The notes: generated from the sequence alone by a model not told the origin. A stretch of DNA of 64,000 nucleotides from an uncultured Lachnospiraceae bacterium (GCA_902476265.1 CABSCP010000016.1:18139-82138); one strand, 5' to 3'. Positions 18,223 through 27,149 are shown, counted from the first letter of the stretch. Numbers and translations: made by a program.

Positions 18223-19668
18223 ATGCATAAGAGCAGCCGGATAGACTGGAAAGTATTTTTCAGGGCAGTGCTCACGATAGCACTGCCCATCGCATTACAG
18301 AATTTTCTGTCCACCACAGCCAGCATGGTGGATACAATTATGATCGGAAGCCAGGGAGAACTGTCAGTGGCGGCAGTGGGAATCTGTTCTCAGATATCCT
18401 CCCTGTTTTTTTCGTGTTATTTCGGATTCGCGGGCGGATCGCTGCTGTTTTTCTCTCAGTATTGGGGCGCGGAAAATGAAAAGGGAATCAGCAAAACTTT
18501 TGGGATTTCGCTGGTATGTATGTTGGCCGTATCCCTGCTGTTCGGTGGTGCAGCGGTCACCAATCCGGAGTTTGTGCTGGGTATTTACACGGATAAACAG
18601 AATATCGCGGCTGTGGGGGCGCCTTATATGCGGATTGTGGGATTTGCCTACCCGCTGCAGGTGCTGGCGGTGCTCATCAGCTTTTTGATGCGGTCCACAG
18701 AGCGGGTGAAAGCGCCCCTGTTCAGTTCCATTCTGGCGCTGATTACCAACTTCGTACTCAACTGGATTTTAATTTACGGGCGTTTCGGCATGCCGAAAAT
18801 GGGTGCGGCCGGAGCGGCGGTGGGAACGCTGGCTTCCGGCATGGTAAATCTTTTGATTCTGCTCCTTTTTTTATGGAAAGATAAAAAGACGGTGAGACTC
18901 AGAGTCAAAGATATGTTTTTCTGGGGAGACGGTTTTTTCAAAACTTATTTTTCCAAATGTTTTCCTATCATTATTAACGAACTGTTTTACGGGATCGGCC
19001 AGATGCTCATCAATGTGGTCATCGGGCGGCAGGCGGAATCCGCAATCGCGGCCATGGCAGCCTTCCGGGTGCTGGAAGGATTTGTGTTCGCCTTTTTCGG
19101 CGGCCTGGCGGATGCCAGTTCCGTGGTGGTGGGAAAAGAAGTGGGCGCAGGCCGTCATATGAAGGGGTATCAGTATGTGAAAGGGTTTGCCATGCTCTGC
19201 CCGGCCATCACGTTTTGCATCTGTCTCATCGGCCTCTCGCTCAACCGGCCGCTTCTGGGGCTGTTCGGCCTGGGCGCGGAAGCCATGTTTTACGGGAAGT
19301 ATATGATCATGATCTATCTGGCGGCGGGAACCATCCGCACCTGCAACTATATCATGAACAGCTGTTACAGGGCCGGCGGGGAGGCCATTTTCGGAACCGT
19401 TCTGGAAATCACCTGTCTGTTCACGATCAGCGTTCCCGCCACATGGATTGCGGGCATGGTGCTCAAACTGCCCTTTTTGGCAGTGTTCGCATTTATCTAT
19501 ACGGATGAACTGATCCGGCTGATTTTCGAATTGTATTATACCAGGAGCGGAAAATGGGTGAAGCCTGTAACGGAGGCCGGGAAAGAAGCTCTGCCGGAGT
19601 TTAAGGAAGAACTGGCGGCCTGTCTGCACAGGGGGAAAAGCCATGCTGCTGACGGAAGGTTAGGATGA
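18223..19668 (+). CDS. MATE family efflux transporter
   Basis: The 481-residue membrane protein has about twelve transmembrane helices in two related halves. It opens with the typical MATE segment (IALPIALQNFLSTTASMVDTI) and has the paired NFVLNWILIYG motif. These proteins export cationic drugs or metabolites in exchange for Na+ or H+. GGAGG lies upstream. The stop overlaps the possible start of the next frame (ATGA), but the DegV gene probably starts 15 nt later. The substrate cannot be told from sequence. Confidence 0.93.
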   Translation: MHKSSRIDWKVFFRAVLTIALPIALQNFLSTTASMVDTIMIGSQGELSVAAVGICSQISSLFFSCYFGFAGGSLLFFSQYWGAENEKGISKTFGISLVCMLAVSLLFGGAAVTNPEFVLGIYTDKQNIAAVGAPYMRIVGFAYPLQVLAVLISFLMRSTERVKAPLFSSILALITNFVLNWILIYGRFGMPKMGAAGAAVGTLASGMVNLLILLLFLWKDKKTVRLRVKDMFFWGDGFFKTYFSKCFPIIINELFYGIGQMLINVVIGRQAESAIAAMAAFRVLEGFVFAFFGGLADASSVVVGKEVGAGRHMKGYQYVKGFAMLCPAITFCICLIGLSLNRPLLGLFGLGAEAMFYGKYMIMIYLAAGTIRTCNYIMNSCYRAGGEAIFGTVLEITCLFTISVPATWIAGMVLKLPFLAVFAFIYTDELIRLIFELYYTRSGKWVKPVTEAGKEALPEFKEELAACLHRGKSHAADGRLG

Positions 19669-19682
19669 GGGAGGAATGTAAA

Positions 19683-20552
19683 ATGGAACGGGACAAGACA
19701 GCGGCAGCCGTCAGAATTGTGGCGGACAGCACCTGTGATCTCTCACAGGATTTGATAGAAAAGTATGGGATTTCCATACTGCCATTGCATATCGTGCTGG
19801 AGATGGAAAGCTTTTGTGACGGAGACGAAATTTCGCCCGACGAAATTTATGCCTGGTCGGAGAAGAATAAAAAAACGCCCAAAACCGCAGCGGTGGGCTT
19901 TGACCGGGCTATGGATCTGATGAAGTCCATGCAGGAAAAAGGGGAGGAAGTCATTTTTATCGGGATTTCGGAAGCCATGTCCACCACCTGTAATGTGATG
20001 CGGATGGTCAGGGAAGAACTTCATTATGAAAAGATGTTTGTGGTGGATTCCATGAACCTGTCCACAGGGATCGGCCTGCTGGTGCTCCGGGCGGCAGAAA
20101 TGGCCGGAGACGGATACCGGGCGGAAGAGATTGTGCAAATGCTGGAGAAAATCCGGGAAAAGGTGCGCGCCAGCTTTGTGGTGGAGCGGCTGGACTATCT
20201 CGCCATGGGAGGCCGGTGTTCGGCGGTGACGGCGCTGCTGGGAACGACCCTTCATTTAAAACCCAGGATTGAAGTGAACGGCGGAAAAATGTCCGCCGGT
20301 AAGAAATACCGCGGCGGACAGGATAAGGTGATTTTAAAATATGTGCAGGAAATGAAGGATGCGCTGCTTATCGCGGATCCGGAACGGGTATTCATCACCC
20401 ACTCCGGCTGCAGGGAAGAAACCATCGGAGAGGTGAAGGCGTTTCTGGAGAGCCTGAACCGATTTCGGGAAATCTGCATCACCAGGGCCGGCGGCGTCAT
20501 TTCCAGCCACTGCGGCCCCGGGACGCTGGGCGTGCTGTATCTGGAATCATAA
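19683..20552 (+). CDS. DegV family fatty-acid-binding protein
   Basis: The 289-residue protein has the DegV opening IVADSTCDLS and the conserved fatty-acid pocket motifs (SEAMSTTCN, YLAMGGRCS, GPGTLGVLYL). DegV/FakB proteins bind a fatty acid and present it to the kinase FakA for incorporation into phospholipid; no fakA is near. ATG at 19683 is preferred over the one overlapping the MATE stop (19665) because GGGAGGA lies just before it. The 3' end overlaps the convergent HxlR gene by 6 nt, and its terminator lies inside that gene. Confidence 0.92.
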   Translation: MERDKTAAAVRIVADSTCDLSQDLIEKYGISILPLHIVLEMESFCDGDEISPDEIYAWSEKNKKTPKTAAVGFDRAMDLMKSMQEKGEEVIFIGISEAMSTTCNVMRMVREELHYEKMFVVDSMNLSTGIGLLVLRAAEMAGDGYRAEEIVQMLEKIREKVRASFVVERLDYLAMGGRCSAVTALLGTTLHLKPRIEVNGGKMSAGKKYRGGQDKVILKYVQEMKDALLIADPERVFITHSGCREETIGEVKAFLESLNRFREICITRAGGVISSHCGPGTLGVLYLES

Positions 20553-21023
20553 AGAGGAATGAGCGTGACAGGAGCAGGAGGGACAGCCCTCCTGTTTTTT
20601 TGTTGAAGAGCAGGGGGCATTTTCCACGACAGGATTGCCGGATTCCGTCTTTGCCGTCATGGAACAGGCGGGCGTCAGCCCTTCTTTTTCCATGAGAGCG
20701 CTGCCCCAACGGTACATGGCCTCCAAAATGGGGAAAAGGCTTTTTCCCAGAGGGGTCAGGGAATATTCCACTTTGGGAGGGACCACCGGATAGACCGCCC
20801 GCAGGATCAGACCATCCTCTTCCAGTTCCCGCAGCTGCTGGGTGAGCATTTTGGGCGTGGCTTCGGGGACCAAACGGCGCAGCTGGTTAAAGCGCAGGGT
20901 CTGACCGGTCAGATGCCACAGAAGAAGAGCTTTGTATTTCCCTCCGATCAGATGAATGGTAGCGGATACCGGACAGTTTCTGTTGAGAGAAGCGTTTTTA
21001 TCGTTTGTTTGTGCAGCGCTCAT
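20547..21023 (-). CDS. HxlR/YodB family transcriptional regulator with Cys-rich tail
   Basis: The 158-residue winged-helix protein has a conserved N-terminal cysteine (Cys17 in NCPVSATIHLIGGKYK), the sensing residue position in this family. The HTH segment LRFNQLRRLVPEATPKMLTQQLRELEEDGLI follows in parts. Its C-terminus is unusual, with Cys120, 138, 147, 150, 152 and His153, 155. ATG at 21023 is chosen because AAAGGAGG lies upstream; the longer frame runs into the divergent promoter. It is divergent from a copper ATPase gene, so control of copper efflux is plausible (inference). Family members usually sense electrophiles or oxidants. Confidence 0.87.
   Translation of the reverse strand: MSAAQTNDKNASLNRNCPVSATIHLIGGKYKALLLWHLTGQTLRFNQLRRLVPEATPKMLTQQLRELEEDGLILRAVYPVVPPKVEYSLTPLGKSLFPILEAMYRWGSALMEKEGLTPACSMTAKTESGNPVVENAPCSSTKKQEGCPSCSCHAHSSL
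20575..20602 (+). terminator. Terminator of degV, embedded in the HxlR gene
   Basis: CAGGAGGG (20575-20582) pairs with CCCTCCTG (20587-20594) with a 4-nt loop and a run of seven to eight T. On the minus strand the same bases encode residues about 142-150 of the HxlR protein, including two of its tail cysteines. Confidence 0.85.
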
Positions 21024-21084
21024 GAGGACCTCCTTTGTTTTGTGCCTGTGAAGAACAGGCGGCTGAGAGTACAGTATCTTTTTG

Positions 21085-21107
21085 GATAGTATATTACAAA
21101 ATAGTGC
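21085..21107. promoter_or_regulatory. Candidate HxlR operator in the divergent region
   Basis: The AT-rich stretch 21085-21107 contains ATAGT twice around a TATTACAAA core and overlaps a possible minus-strand -35 of the HxlR gene (TTGTAA, with TACTGT 17 nt further). HxlR-family boxes are typically TACT/AGTA dyads; the match is only partial. Confidence 0.35.
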
Positions 21108-21111
21108 ATTC

Positions 21112-21139
21112 TTACAATTTTCATAATAATTGTTATAAT
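21112..21139 (+). promoter_or_regulatory. Promoter of the copper ATPase gene
   Basis: TTACAA (21112-21117), 16 nt, TATAAT (21134-21139). The predicted transcript start falls at about 21146, so the in-frame ATG at 21148 would have almost no leader. This supports the downstream TTG start with its ribosome binding site. Confidence 0.6.
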
Positions 21140-21189
21140 GGTAGCAAATGATAATAGCAAAGTCAAACAAAACAGAAGGAGGCGATGGT

Positions 21190-23853
21190 TTGAAAAAAGA
21201 AGTGTTCGATATCACCGGCATGACCTGTTCCGCCTGTTCCGCCCGGATTGAAAAAGGGATCTCCGGGATGGACGGGGCCGAACAGGTCAGCGTAAATCTT
21301 TTAAAGAACAGCATGGCGGTGACTTATGACGAAAGCCGGCTGAATCCCGATAAAATTGTGGAAAAGGTGGAAGATATCGGCTATGGGGCAGCTCTGCGTC
21401 GGAATCCTTCGGAAAGCGCCGGCGGCAAAAGGGCCGCGGCGGCCGAAAAAGGAGGCGGCGCGGCGGAAGCGGAAATGCAGCGCATGAAAAAGCGGCTGAT
21501 TGTTTCTCTCGTCTTTACGATCCCGCTGTTTTATATTTCCATGGGACATATGGCGGGGTGGCCGCTGCCGGATTTTTTGCTGGGCATGGAAAACGCCATG
21601 ATTTTTGCCTTCACCCAATTTCTGCTGGTGCTGCCGGTGCTGATCGCAGGAGGACACTATTTCGCCCACGGATTTAAAAATCTCTGGCGGCGTTCTCCTA
21701 ATATGGACTCCCTGATCGCCCTGGGTTCCGGTGCTGCATTTGTATATGGCATTTATGCGATTTACAAAATCGCCTGGGGATTCGGGCACGATGATATGGA
21801 TTTGATCCACCGGTTTTCCATGGATTTATATTTTGAATCCGCGGGCATGATCCTCACGCTGATCACGCTGGGAAAATTCATGGAAGCCCGGGCAAAATCC
21901 AGGACCTCCGAAGCCATTACAAAGCTGATGGATCTGGCGCCCAAGACCGCTGTGGTAGTCAGGGACGGAAAGGAAGAAGAAATTTCCGTGGATGAAGTCA
22001 TAAACGGGGATGTCCTGGTGGTCAGGGACGGCGATACGGTCCCGGTGGACGGGAAACTTCTGGAAGGGTTCGCATCCGTCGACGAATCCGCCATCACCGG
22101 GGAAAGCCTTCCGGTGGAAAAACAGGCGGGGGACCGGGTCACCGGCGGTACCATCAATAAGACCGGATATTTTCGGATGGAGGCCACCGCGGTAGGGGAA
22201 AATACCACGCTTTCCAGGATCATCGCCCTGGTGGATGAGGCCACTTCTTCCAAAGCGCCCATCGCCAAACTGGCGGATAAGGTCAGCGGGATTTTTGTGC
22301 CGGTGGTAATCACCATTGCGCTGCTTGCGGCCATTGTCTGGATTGTCTGCGGATACAGTTTTGAATTCGCCCTTTCCATCGCCATTTCCGTGCTGGTTAT
22401 TTCCTGCCCCTGTGCGCTGGGGCTGGCTACGCCTACTGCCATCATGGTGGGAACAGGACGGGGCGCGGTCAACGGCATTTTAATCAAATCCGCCGAAGCG
22501 CTGGAAATTACCCACAGCATTGATACCGTGGTGCTGGACAAAACAGGGACTGTGACGGAAGGCAAACCGGTGGTCACGGATATCATCGCTTTTGGGGAAA
22601 ACGGACAGCCGGCCCAAGAAAACAGCGGGGATTTCCAAAAACTGTTGTCCGTTGCGGCATCTTTGGAGAAAATGTCCAGTCATCCACTGGCGGAAGCGAT
22701 TCTTTTAAAAGCGCAGGAAAGCGGAGCAGTTCTGGAAGAGGTGCGGGATTACCGGATGATTCCCGGGCAGGGAATCTCAGGCATGATTCAGGGCAGGAAG
22801 ATCCTGGCGGGAAACAGAAAGCTGATGGAAGCGGAAGGTATTTTGGCAGACCACCTTGCGGCAGAGCAGGAAAGGCTTGCGGACGAAGGAAAGACACCGC
22901 TCTTTTTTGCGGAGGACGGCAGGCTGCTGGGGCTGATCGCCGCGGCGGATGTGGTGAAGCCCACCAGCAGAAAAGCCATCGCCCGGATGCTGGAGATGGG
23001 CATGGATGTGATCATGCTCACCGGAGACAATGCCCGGACGGCGGAGGCCATCAAACGGCAGGTGGGGCTGAAAAATGTGATCGCCGATGTGCTGCCCCAG
23101 GATAAGGAACGCAAGATCAACAGCCTTCAGGAAGAGGGCAGAAAGGTAGCCATGGTGGGCGACGGGATCAACGATGCGCCGGCGCTTGCAAGGGCGGACG
23201 TAGGAATCGCCATCGGCGCGGGAACCGACGTTGCCATCGAATCTGCGGACATCGTGCTGATGAAGAGCGATCTGATGGATGTGCCGTCGGCAGTCAGTTT
23301 AAGCCGTGCTGTGATGAGAAACATCAAACAGAACCTGTTCTGGGCATTTTTCTATAATGCCATTGGAATTCCTGTTGCGGCAGGCGTTTTATACCATGCA
23401 TTCGGCATTCTTCTAAACCCCATGATTGCAGCGGCGGCCATGAGCTTTTCGTCCGTTTCGGTAGTGTCCAATGCATTGAGACTGCGGTTTTTTACGCCGA
23501 AGTGGAAGTATGAGAGCGCAGCGGGGGAAAAATATCAGTCCGTCACAGGAGACAGGCCAGTATCAGACGGTAGAAAGGCAGACGATAACAAGCAGGTTTT
23601 TGCTGCAAAATGCAGCCTGAATATAGAAGAAAAAGGAGAAAAAAACATGAAAAAAACGATGGAAATCGAAGGAATGATGTGTATGCACTGTGTAAAAGCG
23701 GTGGAGAAGGCGCTTGGCGGCGTGGACGGTGTTACCGGCGTCAGGGTGAACCTGGAGGAAAAGAAGGCGGAAGTAGAAGGCGAAGCGCTGAATGAAGAAG
23801 CGCTGACACAGGCCATCGTGGATGCAGGCTACGAAGTGAAAGGGATTCACTGA
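21190..23853 (+). CDS. copA: Copper-exporting P-type ATPase with C-terminal CopZ-like domain
   Basis: The 887-residue protein pumps Cu(I) out of the cell. In order: an N-terminal metal-binding domain (MTCSAC, Cys13/Cys16), transmembrane helices, actuator motif TGES, CPC ion-binding motif (406-408), DKTGT phosphorylation site (Asp450), a MSSHPLAEA nucleotide-site motif, GDGIND (about 657-662), and final helices with YNAIG and MSFSS. After a Lys/Glu-rich linker comes a second metal-binding domain (820-887, MMCMHC). TTG at 21190 is chosen because AGAAGGAGG lies 7 nt upstream. The tail looks like a fused copper chaperone that still has its own ribosome binding site. Confidence 0.95.
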   Translation: MKKEVFDITGMTCSACSARIEKGISGMDGAEQVSVNLLKNSMAVTYDESRLNPDKIVEKVEDIGYGAALRRNPSESAGGKRAAAAEKGGGAAEAEMQRMKKRLIVSLVFTIPLFYISMGHMAGWPLPDFLLGMENAMIFAFTQFLLVLPVLIAGGHYFAHGFKNLWRRSPNMDSLIALGSGAAFVYGIYAIYKIAWGFGHDDMDLIHRFSMDLYFESAGMILTLITLGKFMEARAKSRTSEAITKLMDLAPKTAVVVRDGKEEEISVDEVINGDVLVVRDGDTVPVDGKLLEGFASVDESAITGESLPVEKQAGDRVTGGTINKTGYFRMEATAVGENTTLSRIIALVDEATSSKAPIAKLADKVSGIFVPVVITIALLAAIVWIVCGYSFEFALSIAISVLVISCPCALGLATPTAIMVGTGRGAVNGILIKSAEALEITHSIDTVVLDKTGTVTEGKPVVTDIIAFGENGQPAQENSGDFQKLLSVAASLEKMSSHPLAEAILLKAQESGAVLEEVRDYRMIPGQGISGMIQGRKILAGNRKLMEAEGILADHLAAEQERLADEGKTPLFFAEDGRLLGLIAAADVVKPTSRKAIARMLEMGMDVIMLTGDNARTAEAIKRQVGLKNVIADVLPQDKERKINSLQEEGRKVAMVGDGINDAPALARADVGIAIGAGTDVAIESADIVLMKSDLMDVPSAVSLSRAVMRNIKQNLFWAFFYNAIGIPVAAGVLYHAFGILLNPMIAAAAMSFSSVSVVSNALRLRFFTPKWKYESAAGEKYQSVTGDRPVSDGRKADDNKQVFAAKCSLNIEEKGEKNMKKTMEIEGMMCMHCVKAVEKALGGVDGVTGVRVNLEEKKAEVEGEALNEEALTQAIVDAGYEVKGIH
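23647..23853 (+). CDS. copZ: Possible separately translated CopZ-like copper chaperone (internal start)
   Basis: In frame within the end of copA, ATG at 23647 follows AAAAGGAG (23631-23638) by 8 nt, a spacing as good as that of independent genes in the window. Translation from it would give a complete 68-residue HMA chaperone with the metal site MMCMHC (Cys12/Cys15). Whether the cell makes the fusion, the free chaperone or both cannot be told from the sequence. The lost stop between the two genes could also be a recent mutation or a sequencing error. Confidence 0.5.
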   Translation: MKKTMEIEGMMCMHCVKAVEKALGGVDGVTGVRVNLEEKKAEVEGEALNEEALTQAIVDAGYEVKGIH

Positions 23854-23951
23854 AAGAATATTTTATGGCATTTTTATGTATATGAAGCAGCAGGATTCCG
23901 GCTGCGCCTGTACCGGTAAAAGGACAGCGTTCCCGGAAGGCAAAGTCGTGT

Positions 23952-24860
23952 TTAGAGGAGGTCCGAATAAAAGCAATAACTGTTTTTTCCATTGCGCTTG
24001 GCAGTGTACATGGCCGTATCTGCCGCTTCATATAAAGAGAGATAAGACACCCCGTCCCCGGGAAAACGGGAAATGCCGATGCTGGCTGTGAGCATGCCGC
24101 CCGCCAGCTGTGAAAATCGGTTCAGAAGTCTTCCGGCGCGTTGTATGGCGATAGAAGCGCCGGAAGCATCTGGCATGAAAATGATGAATTCATCACCGCC
24201 GATACGGCCGATGATATCGGCCGGGCGGAATTCTTTTTCCATTTCTTCCGCAAAAAGTGCCAAAATCCGGTCGCCGGCAGAATGCCCCAGCGTATCATTG
24301 ATTTCTTTAAAATTATCAATATCAAGCATGAATAAATAACCGTCCTTAATCTGGGACAGCAGTTCGGAAATCTTTTTTTCTGCGCATTCGCGGTTCAGAG
24401 CGCCGGTCATGGCGTCTCTGGAATATTTTTCGATTATTTCCTGCTGATGAAGCCGTTCTTCATGGATGTCCATCAGTTTTCCAATCAATATAGAGGGAGC
24501 CCCTTTTTTATGGCGGAGCTGGCAGTCCACCCAACGATATTCCCTGTTCCGGTCAAGAAGGCGCAGAGGAAAGCTCCTGATTTTGTCCATCGGGATGCTG
24601 TCGGCGTTTCTCAGGGGTTCCAAAAGAGTTTCCAAATCTGCAGGGTGTATAAAATTCAGGGGCGGATCCTTTTGGAAAGGATACAGTTCATTATGGGATA
24701 TCGGATGAAAACGACACGAAATGTTTGAGGTGAAATGCAGCGAGCGGTCCTCGGAATCATATTCAAACAATATGGTATCAGGAAATTGGGCGAGGAGGTC
24801 ATAGGAGACGCTTTTCGGGATCAATTGAGAATGGTCTGTGCTGGTTTTCATCTTCGTCAC
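23952..24860 (-). CDS. Diguanylate cyclase with N-terminal PAS-like domain
   Basis: The 302-residue soluble protein has a PAS-like region (about 20-140, with EYRWVDCQLRHKKG and a DIHEER exit helix) and a GGDEF domain. The active-site motif GGDEF (221-225) is intact, so synthesis of cyclic di-GMP is likely. An inhibitory I-site RPAD (212-215) lies five residues before it, so product feedback is expected. The start is GTG at 24860 or ATG at 24851; an AGGAAAG sequence favours the GTG. It is convergent with copA and has no transmembrane segment, so the signal is probably cytoplasmic. Confidence 0.92.
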   Translation of the reverse strand: MTKMKTSTDHSQLIPKSVSYDLLAQFPDTILFEYDSEDRSLHFTSNISCRFHPISHNELYPFQKDPPLNFIHPADLETLLEPLRNADSIPMDKIRSFPLRLLDRNREYRWVDCQLRHKKGAPSILIGKLMDIHEERLHQQEIIEKYSRDAMTGALNRECAEKKISELLSQIKDGYLFMLDIDNFKEINDTLGHSAGDRILALFAEEMEKEFRPADIIGRIGGDEFIIFMPDASGASIAIQRAGRLLNRFSQLAGGMLTASIGISRFPGDGVSYLSLYEAADTAMYTAKRNGKNSYCFYSDLL

Positions 24861-25001
24861 CGCTTTCCTGACAGCTGATTTATGTATTTACAAGTTTTCA
24901 CTATTCTGATTATAATACTTTAGAAGAGTTTTCTCAACTATAACCGCTTAATAATTAATTCTATAGAGGATAAAATACTTCTATGGTATGGAGGAAGCGG
25001 A

Positions 25002-25340
25002 ATGGAAAACTTATTAAAACAGATGGGAAACCGGATTTTGCAACGGAGGAAACAGCTTAGGATGACACAGGAAGAACTGGCGGAGAAAGCCGGTCTGATG
25101 CCTCAGACAATCTCGACAGCGGAACTGGGGAAGAAAGCGCTGCGGCCGGAAAATATTATCAGGATCTGTACGGCGCTGGATATCACAACGGACTATCTGC
25201 TGCTTGGCAGGATCAACGAGGCCAGCGTATCGCTGCTTACCGGCAAGATCGCGCAGCTTCCGCCCGATAAATACTGTCATCTGGAAGACATTATAGACAG
25301 TTATATGGCGGCTGTCCTGGAAAAAGAACAGGAGATGTAA
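25002..25340 (+). CDS. XRE family helix-turn-helix regulator
   Basis: The 112-residue protein has a Cro/C1-type helix-turn-helix in its first 65 residues (LRMTQEELAEKAGLMPQTIS). A short C-terminal helical part follows that may dimerize. GGAGGAAG precedes the ATG. The gene lies 49 nt before an ATPase gene and may be co-transcribed. Target unknown. Confidence 0.88.
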   Translation: MENLLKQMGNRILQRRKQLRMTQEELAEKAGLMPQTISTAELGKKALRPENIIRICTALDITTDYLLLGRINEASVSLLTGKIAQLPPDKYCHLEDIIDSYMAAVLEKEQEM

Positions 25341-25389
25341 AACAAGAGGGCGGGAAAAGACGCCTGTTAAACCATTGGAGGAACCCGGT

Positions 25390-26241
25390 ATGTATTTGAC
25401 TCAGTTTCGTTTTCCGGACGAAGATCAGGAATTTCAGTTTTTCATGAGTGTCAAAAGGACCTGTTACGACAGCTACTATCCTTTTCAGGTGCTGACGAAA
25501 ACAGGCTTTGAACAGATAGATTTTGAACCGGTCACCATACTGTATGGGGGAAACGGCTGCGGCAAGACCACGGCGCTCAATGTGATCGCGGAGAAGCTGG
25601 GGCTGAAGCGGGAAGCGCTCTATAACCGGTCCAATTTCTTCCGGGATTATACAGATCGGTGCAGCTTTGAAGTGTGCGGCCGGATTCCGGAGGAGAGCAG
25701 GATTATCACCAGCGATGATGTGTTTGACTTCATGCTGAATCTGCGGACACTGAATGAAGGGATCGACCGGAAACGGGAGGACCTGTTTGAGGACTATCTG
25801 GATACAAAGTACTCCGAATTTCATTTTCAGTCGATGGCGGATCTGGAAAAACTGAAAAAGGTCAATCTGGCGCGTTCCAAAACCCAGTCAAAATATGTGA
25901 GAAAAAATCTGATGGACAATGTCCGGGAACATTCCAACGGAGAAAGCGCTTTTTTATATTTTACCGAGAAAATTCAGGAAAATGCGTTGTATCTGCTGGA
26001 CGAGCCGGAAAACAGCCTGTCCCCCGAAAGGCAGCAGGAGCTGGTGAAATTCCTGGAGGATTCCGCGCGCTTTTTTGGATGTCAGTTTGTCATTTCCACA
26101 CATTCACCGTTTCTTCTGGCAATGCGGGGGGCAAAGATTTATGATATGGATGAACGGCCGGTGGATGTGAAGCGATGGACACAGCTGGAAAATGTGCGGG
26201 CCTATTATGAGTTCTTTAAAAAACATGAAAGAGAGTTTTAA
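25390..26241 (+). CDS. AAA/ABC-type ATPase (AAA_21-like), function unknown
   Basis: The 283-residue protein has Walker A GGNGCGKT (53-60), an ABC-like segment near NGESAFLYF, Walker B LYLLDEPENS (Asp204, Glu205) and a switch histidine in ISTHSPFLL. This matches stand-alone SMC/OLD-like ATPases. No nuclease (TOPRIM) domain follows, so it is not a complete OLD protein. ATG at 25390 follows TGGAGGAA by 7 nt and is preferred to the TTG at 25375, which lies in the ribosome binding site. Perhaps partnered with the preceding XRE regulator; no defence role can be shown. Confidence 0.8.
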   Translation: MYLTQFRFPDEDQEFQFFMSVKRTCYDSYYPFQVLTKTGFEQIDFEPVTILYGGNGCGKTTALNVIAEKLGLKREALYNRSNFFRDYTDRCSFEVCGRIPEESRIITSDDVFDFMLNLRTLNEGIDRKREDLFEDYLDTKYSEFHFQSMADLEKLKKVNLARSKTQSKYVRKNLMDNVREHSNGESAFLYFTEKIQENALYLLDEPENSLSPERQQELVKFLEDSARFFGCQFVISTHSPFLLAMRGAKIYDMDERPVDVKRWTQLENVRAYYEFFKKHEREF

Positions 26242-26252
26242 AATTTTGAAGA

Positions 26253-26300
26253 GGCGGTTTCACAGTTCAAAGCTCTGAACTGTGAAACCGCCCCTTTTAT
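26253..26300 (+). terminator. Strong rho-independent terminator
   Basis: GGCGGTTTCACAGTTCA (26253-26269) pairs with TGAACTGTGAAACCGCC (26276-26292), a 17-bp perfect stem with a short loop, then CCTTTTAT. It closes the XRE/ATPase transcript. Confidence 0.92.
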
Positions 26301-26387
26301 AGTTTCTCCAAAAGTGATATGATAAATTGGCGGGGCGTCTGCCCCAAATACAGGAGTTTATGAAAATCAAAGAGAGGGGTTAATTGA

Positions 26388-27134
26388 ATGAACGAGTATT
26401 TACAGAGTGTGAATGCCGGCATTTTTTATCTGCTTGTGGCAGGAGTGCTGGGATTCATCACAATCATGTGCTTTGTATTCCTGATCAAAAGCTATCGTGC
26501 CGGGATCAGGATCGGCATGGACAAAAAGGTTTTGAAAAAGACAATTACAGCCAGCGCCACTTTTACGCTGCTGCCATCCATCAGCATCCTGTTGGGAGTA
26601 GTGGCCTTAAGCGGCACTCTGGGCGTTCCGTTCTCCTGGCTGCGCCTGTCCGTGATCGGCGCGCTGCAGTATGAATTGAACGTGGCGGAAATCGCGGCCC
26701 AGAGCACAGGCCTTACGGGACTGCATGTGGAAGAACTGAATATGAGCGCCTTTGTGACCATCGCACTGGTCATGACGGTGGGAATCCTGGGCGGTGTGAT
26801 CTGCTGTATCTTTTTCCTGAAAAAGTATCTGGGGAAAATCCAAAAAGCGCCGAAGAAAGAAAAGACCGGAAAGCCCGGATTTGGCGCCCATGCCACCACG
26901 GCCATGTTCATCGGTCTGTGCGGCGCATATATCGGCGCTTATGTGGGAAAGGCCATTCCCAGAGAGGGTTCCGACTGGATGCCTCTTTGTGTGGCGCTGA
27001 TCGCGGCCGCAGCGATGGCGGTATTTGAGTATTTTATCCGGAAAAAAGGGAAAGCCGTCCTGGAGAATTTCAGCCTGGCGGCCAGTATGCTGATTGCCAT
27101 GGGCGCCGCGGTGTTGATTCACCTGGCGCTGTAG
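26388..27134 (+). CDS. DUF5058-like membrane protein
   Basis: The 248-residue integral membrane protein has about six hydrophobic segments, the first at residues 13-35. A basic cytoplasmic loop (KAPKKEKTGKPG) lies between the third and fourth. The N-terminal pattern resembles the DUF5058 family, whose function is not established (recognition by eye only). GAGAGGGG is a weak ribosome binding site. It is 15 nt from a second membrane-protein gene and near a membrane-anchored M20 peptidase, which suggests a transporter for a peptide-like substrate (inference). Confidence 0.65.
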   Translation: MNEYLQSVNAGIFYLLVAGVLGFITIMCFVFLIKSYRAGIRIGMDKKVLKKTITASATFTLLPSISILLGVVALSGTLGVPFSWLRLSVIGALQYELNVAEIAAQSTGLTGLHVEELNMSAFVTIALVMTVGILGGVICCIFFLKKYLGKIQKAPKKEKTGKPGFGAHATTAMFIGLCGAYIGAYVGKAIPREGSDWMPLCVALIAAAAMAVFEYFIRKKGKAVLENFSLAASMLIAMGAAVLIHLAL

Positions 27135-27149
27135 GAGGGGAGGCTTAAA

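Noticed and set aside
25002..26241. Complete phage-defence system
   Set aside because: Only a regulator and an ATPase; no nuclease, TOPRIM, reverse transcriptase or toxin pair.
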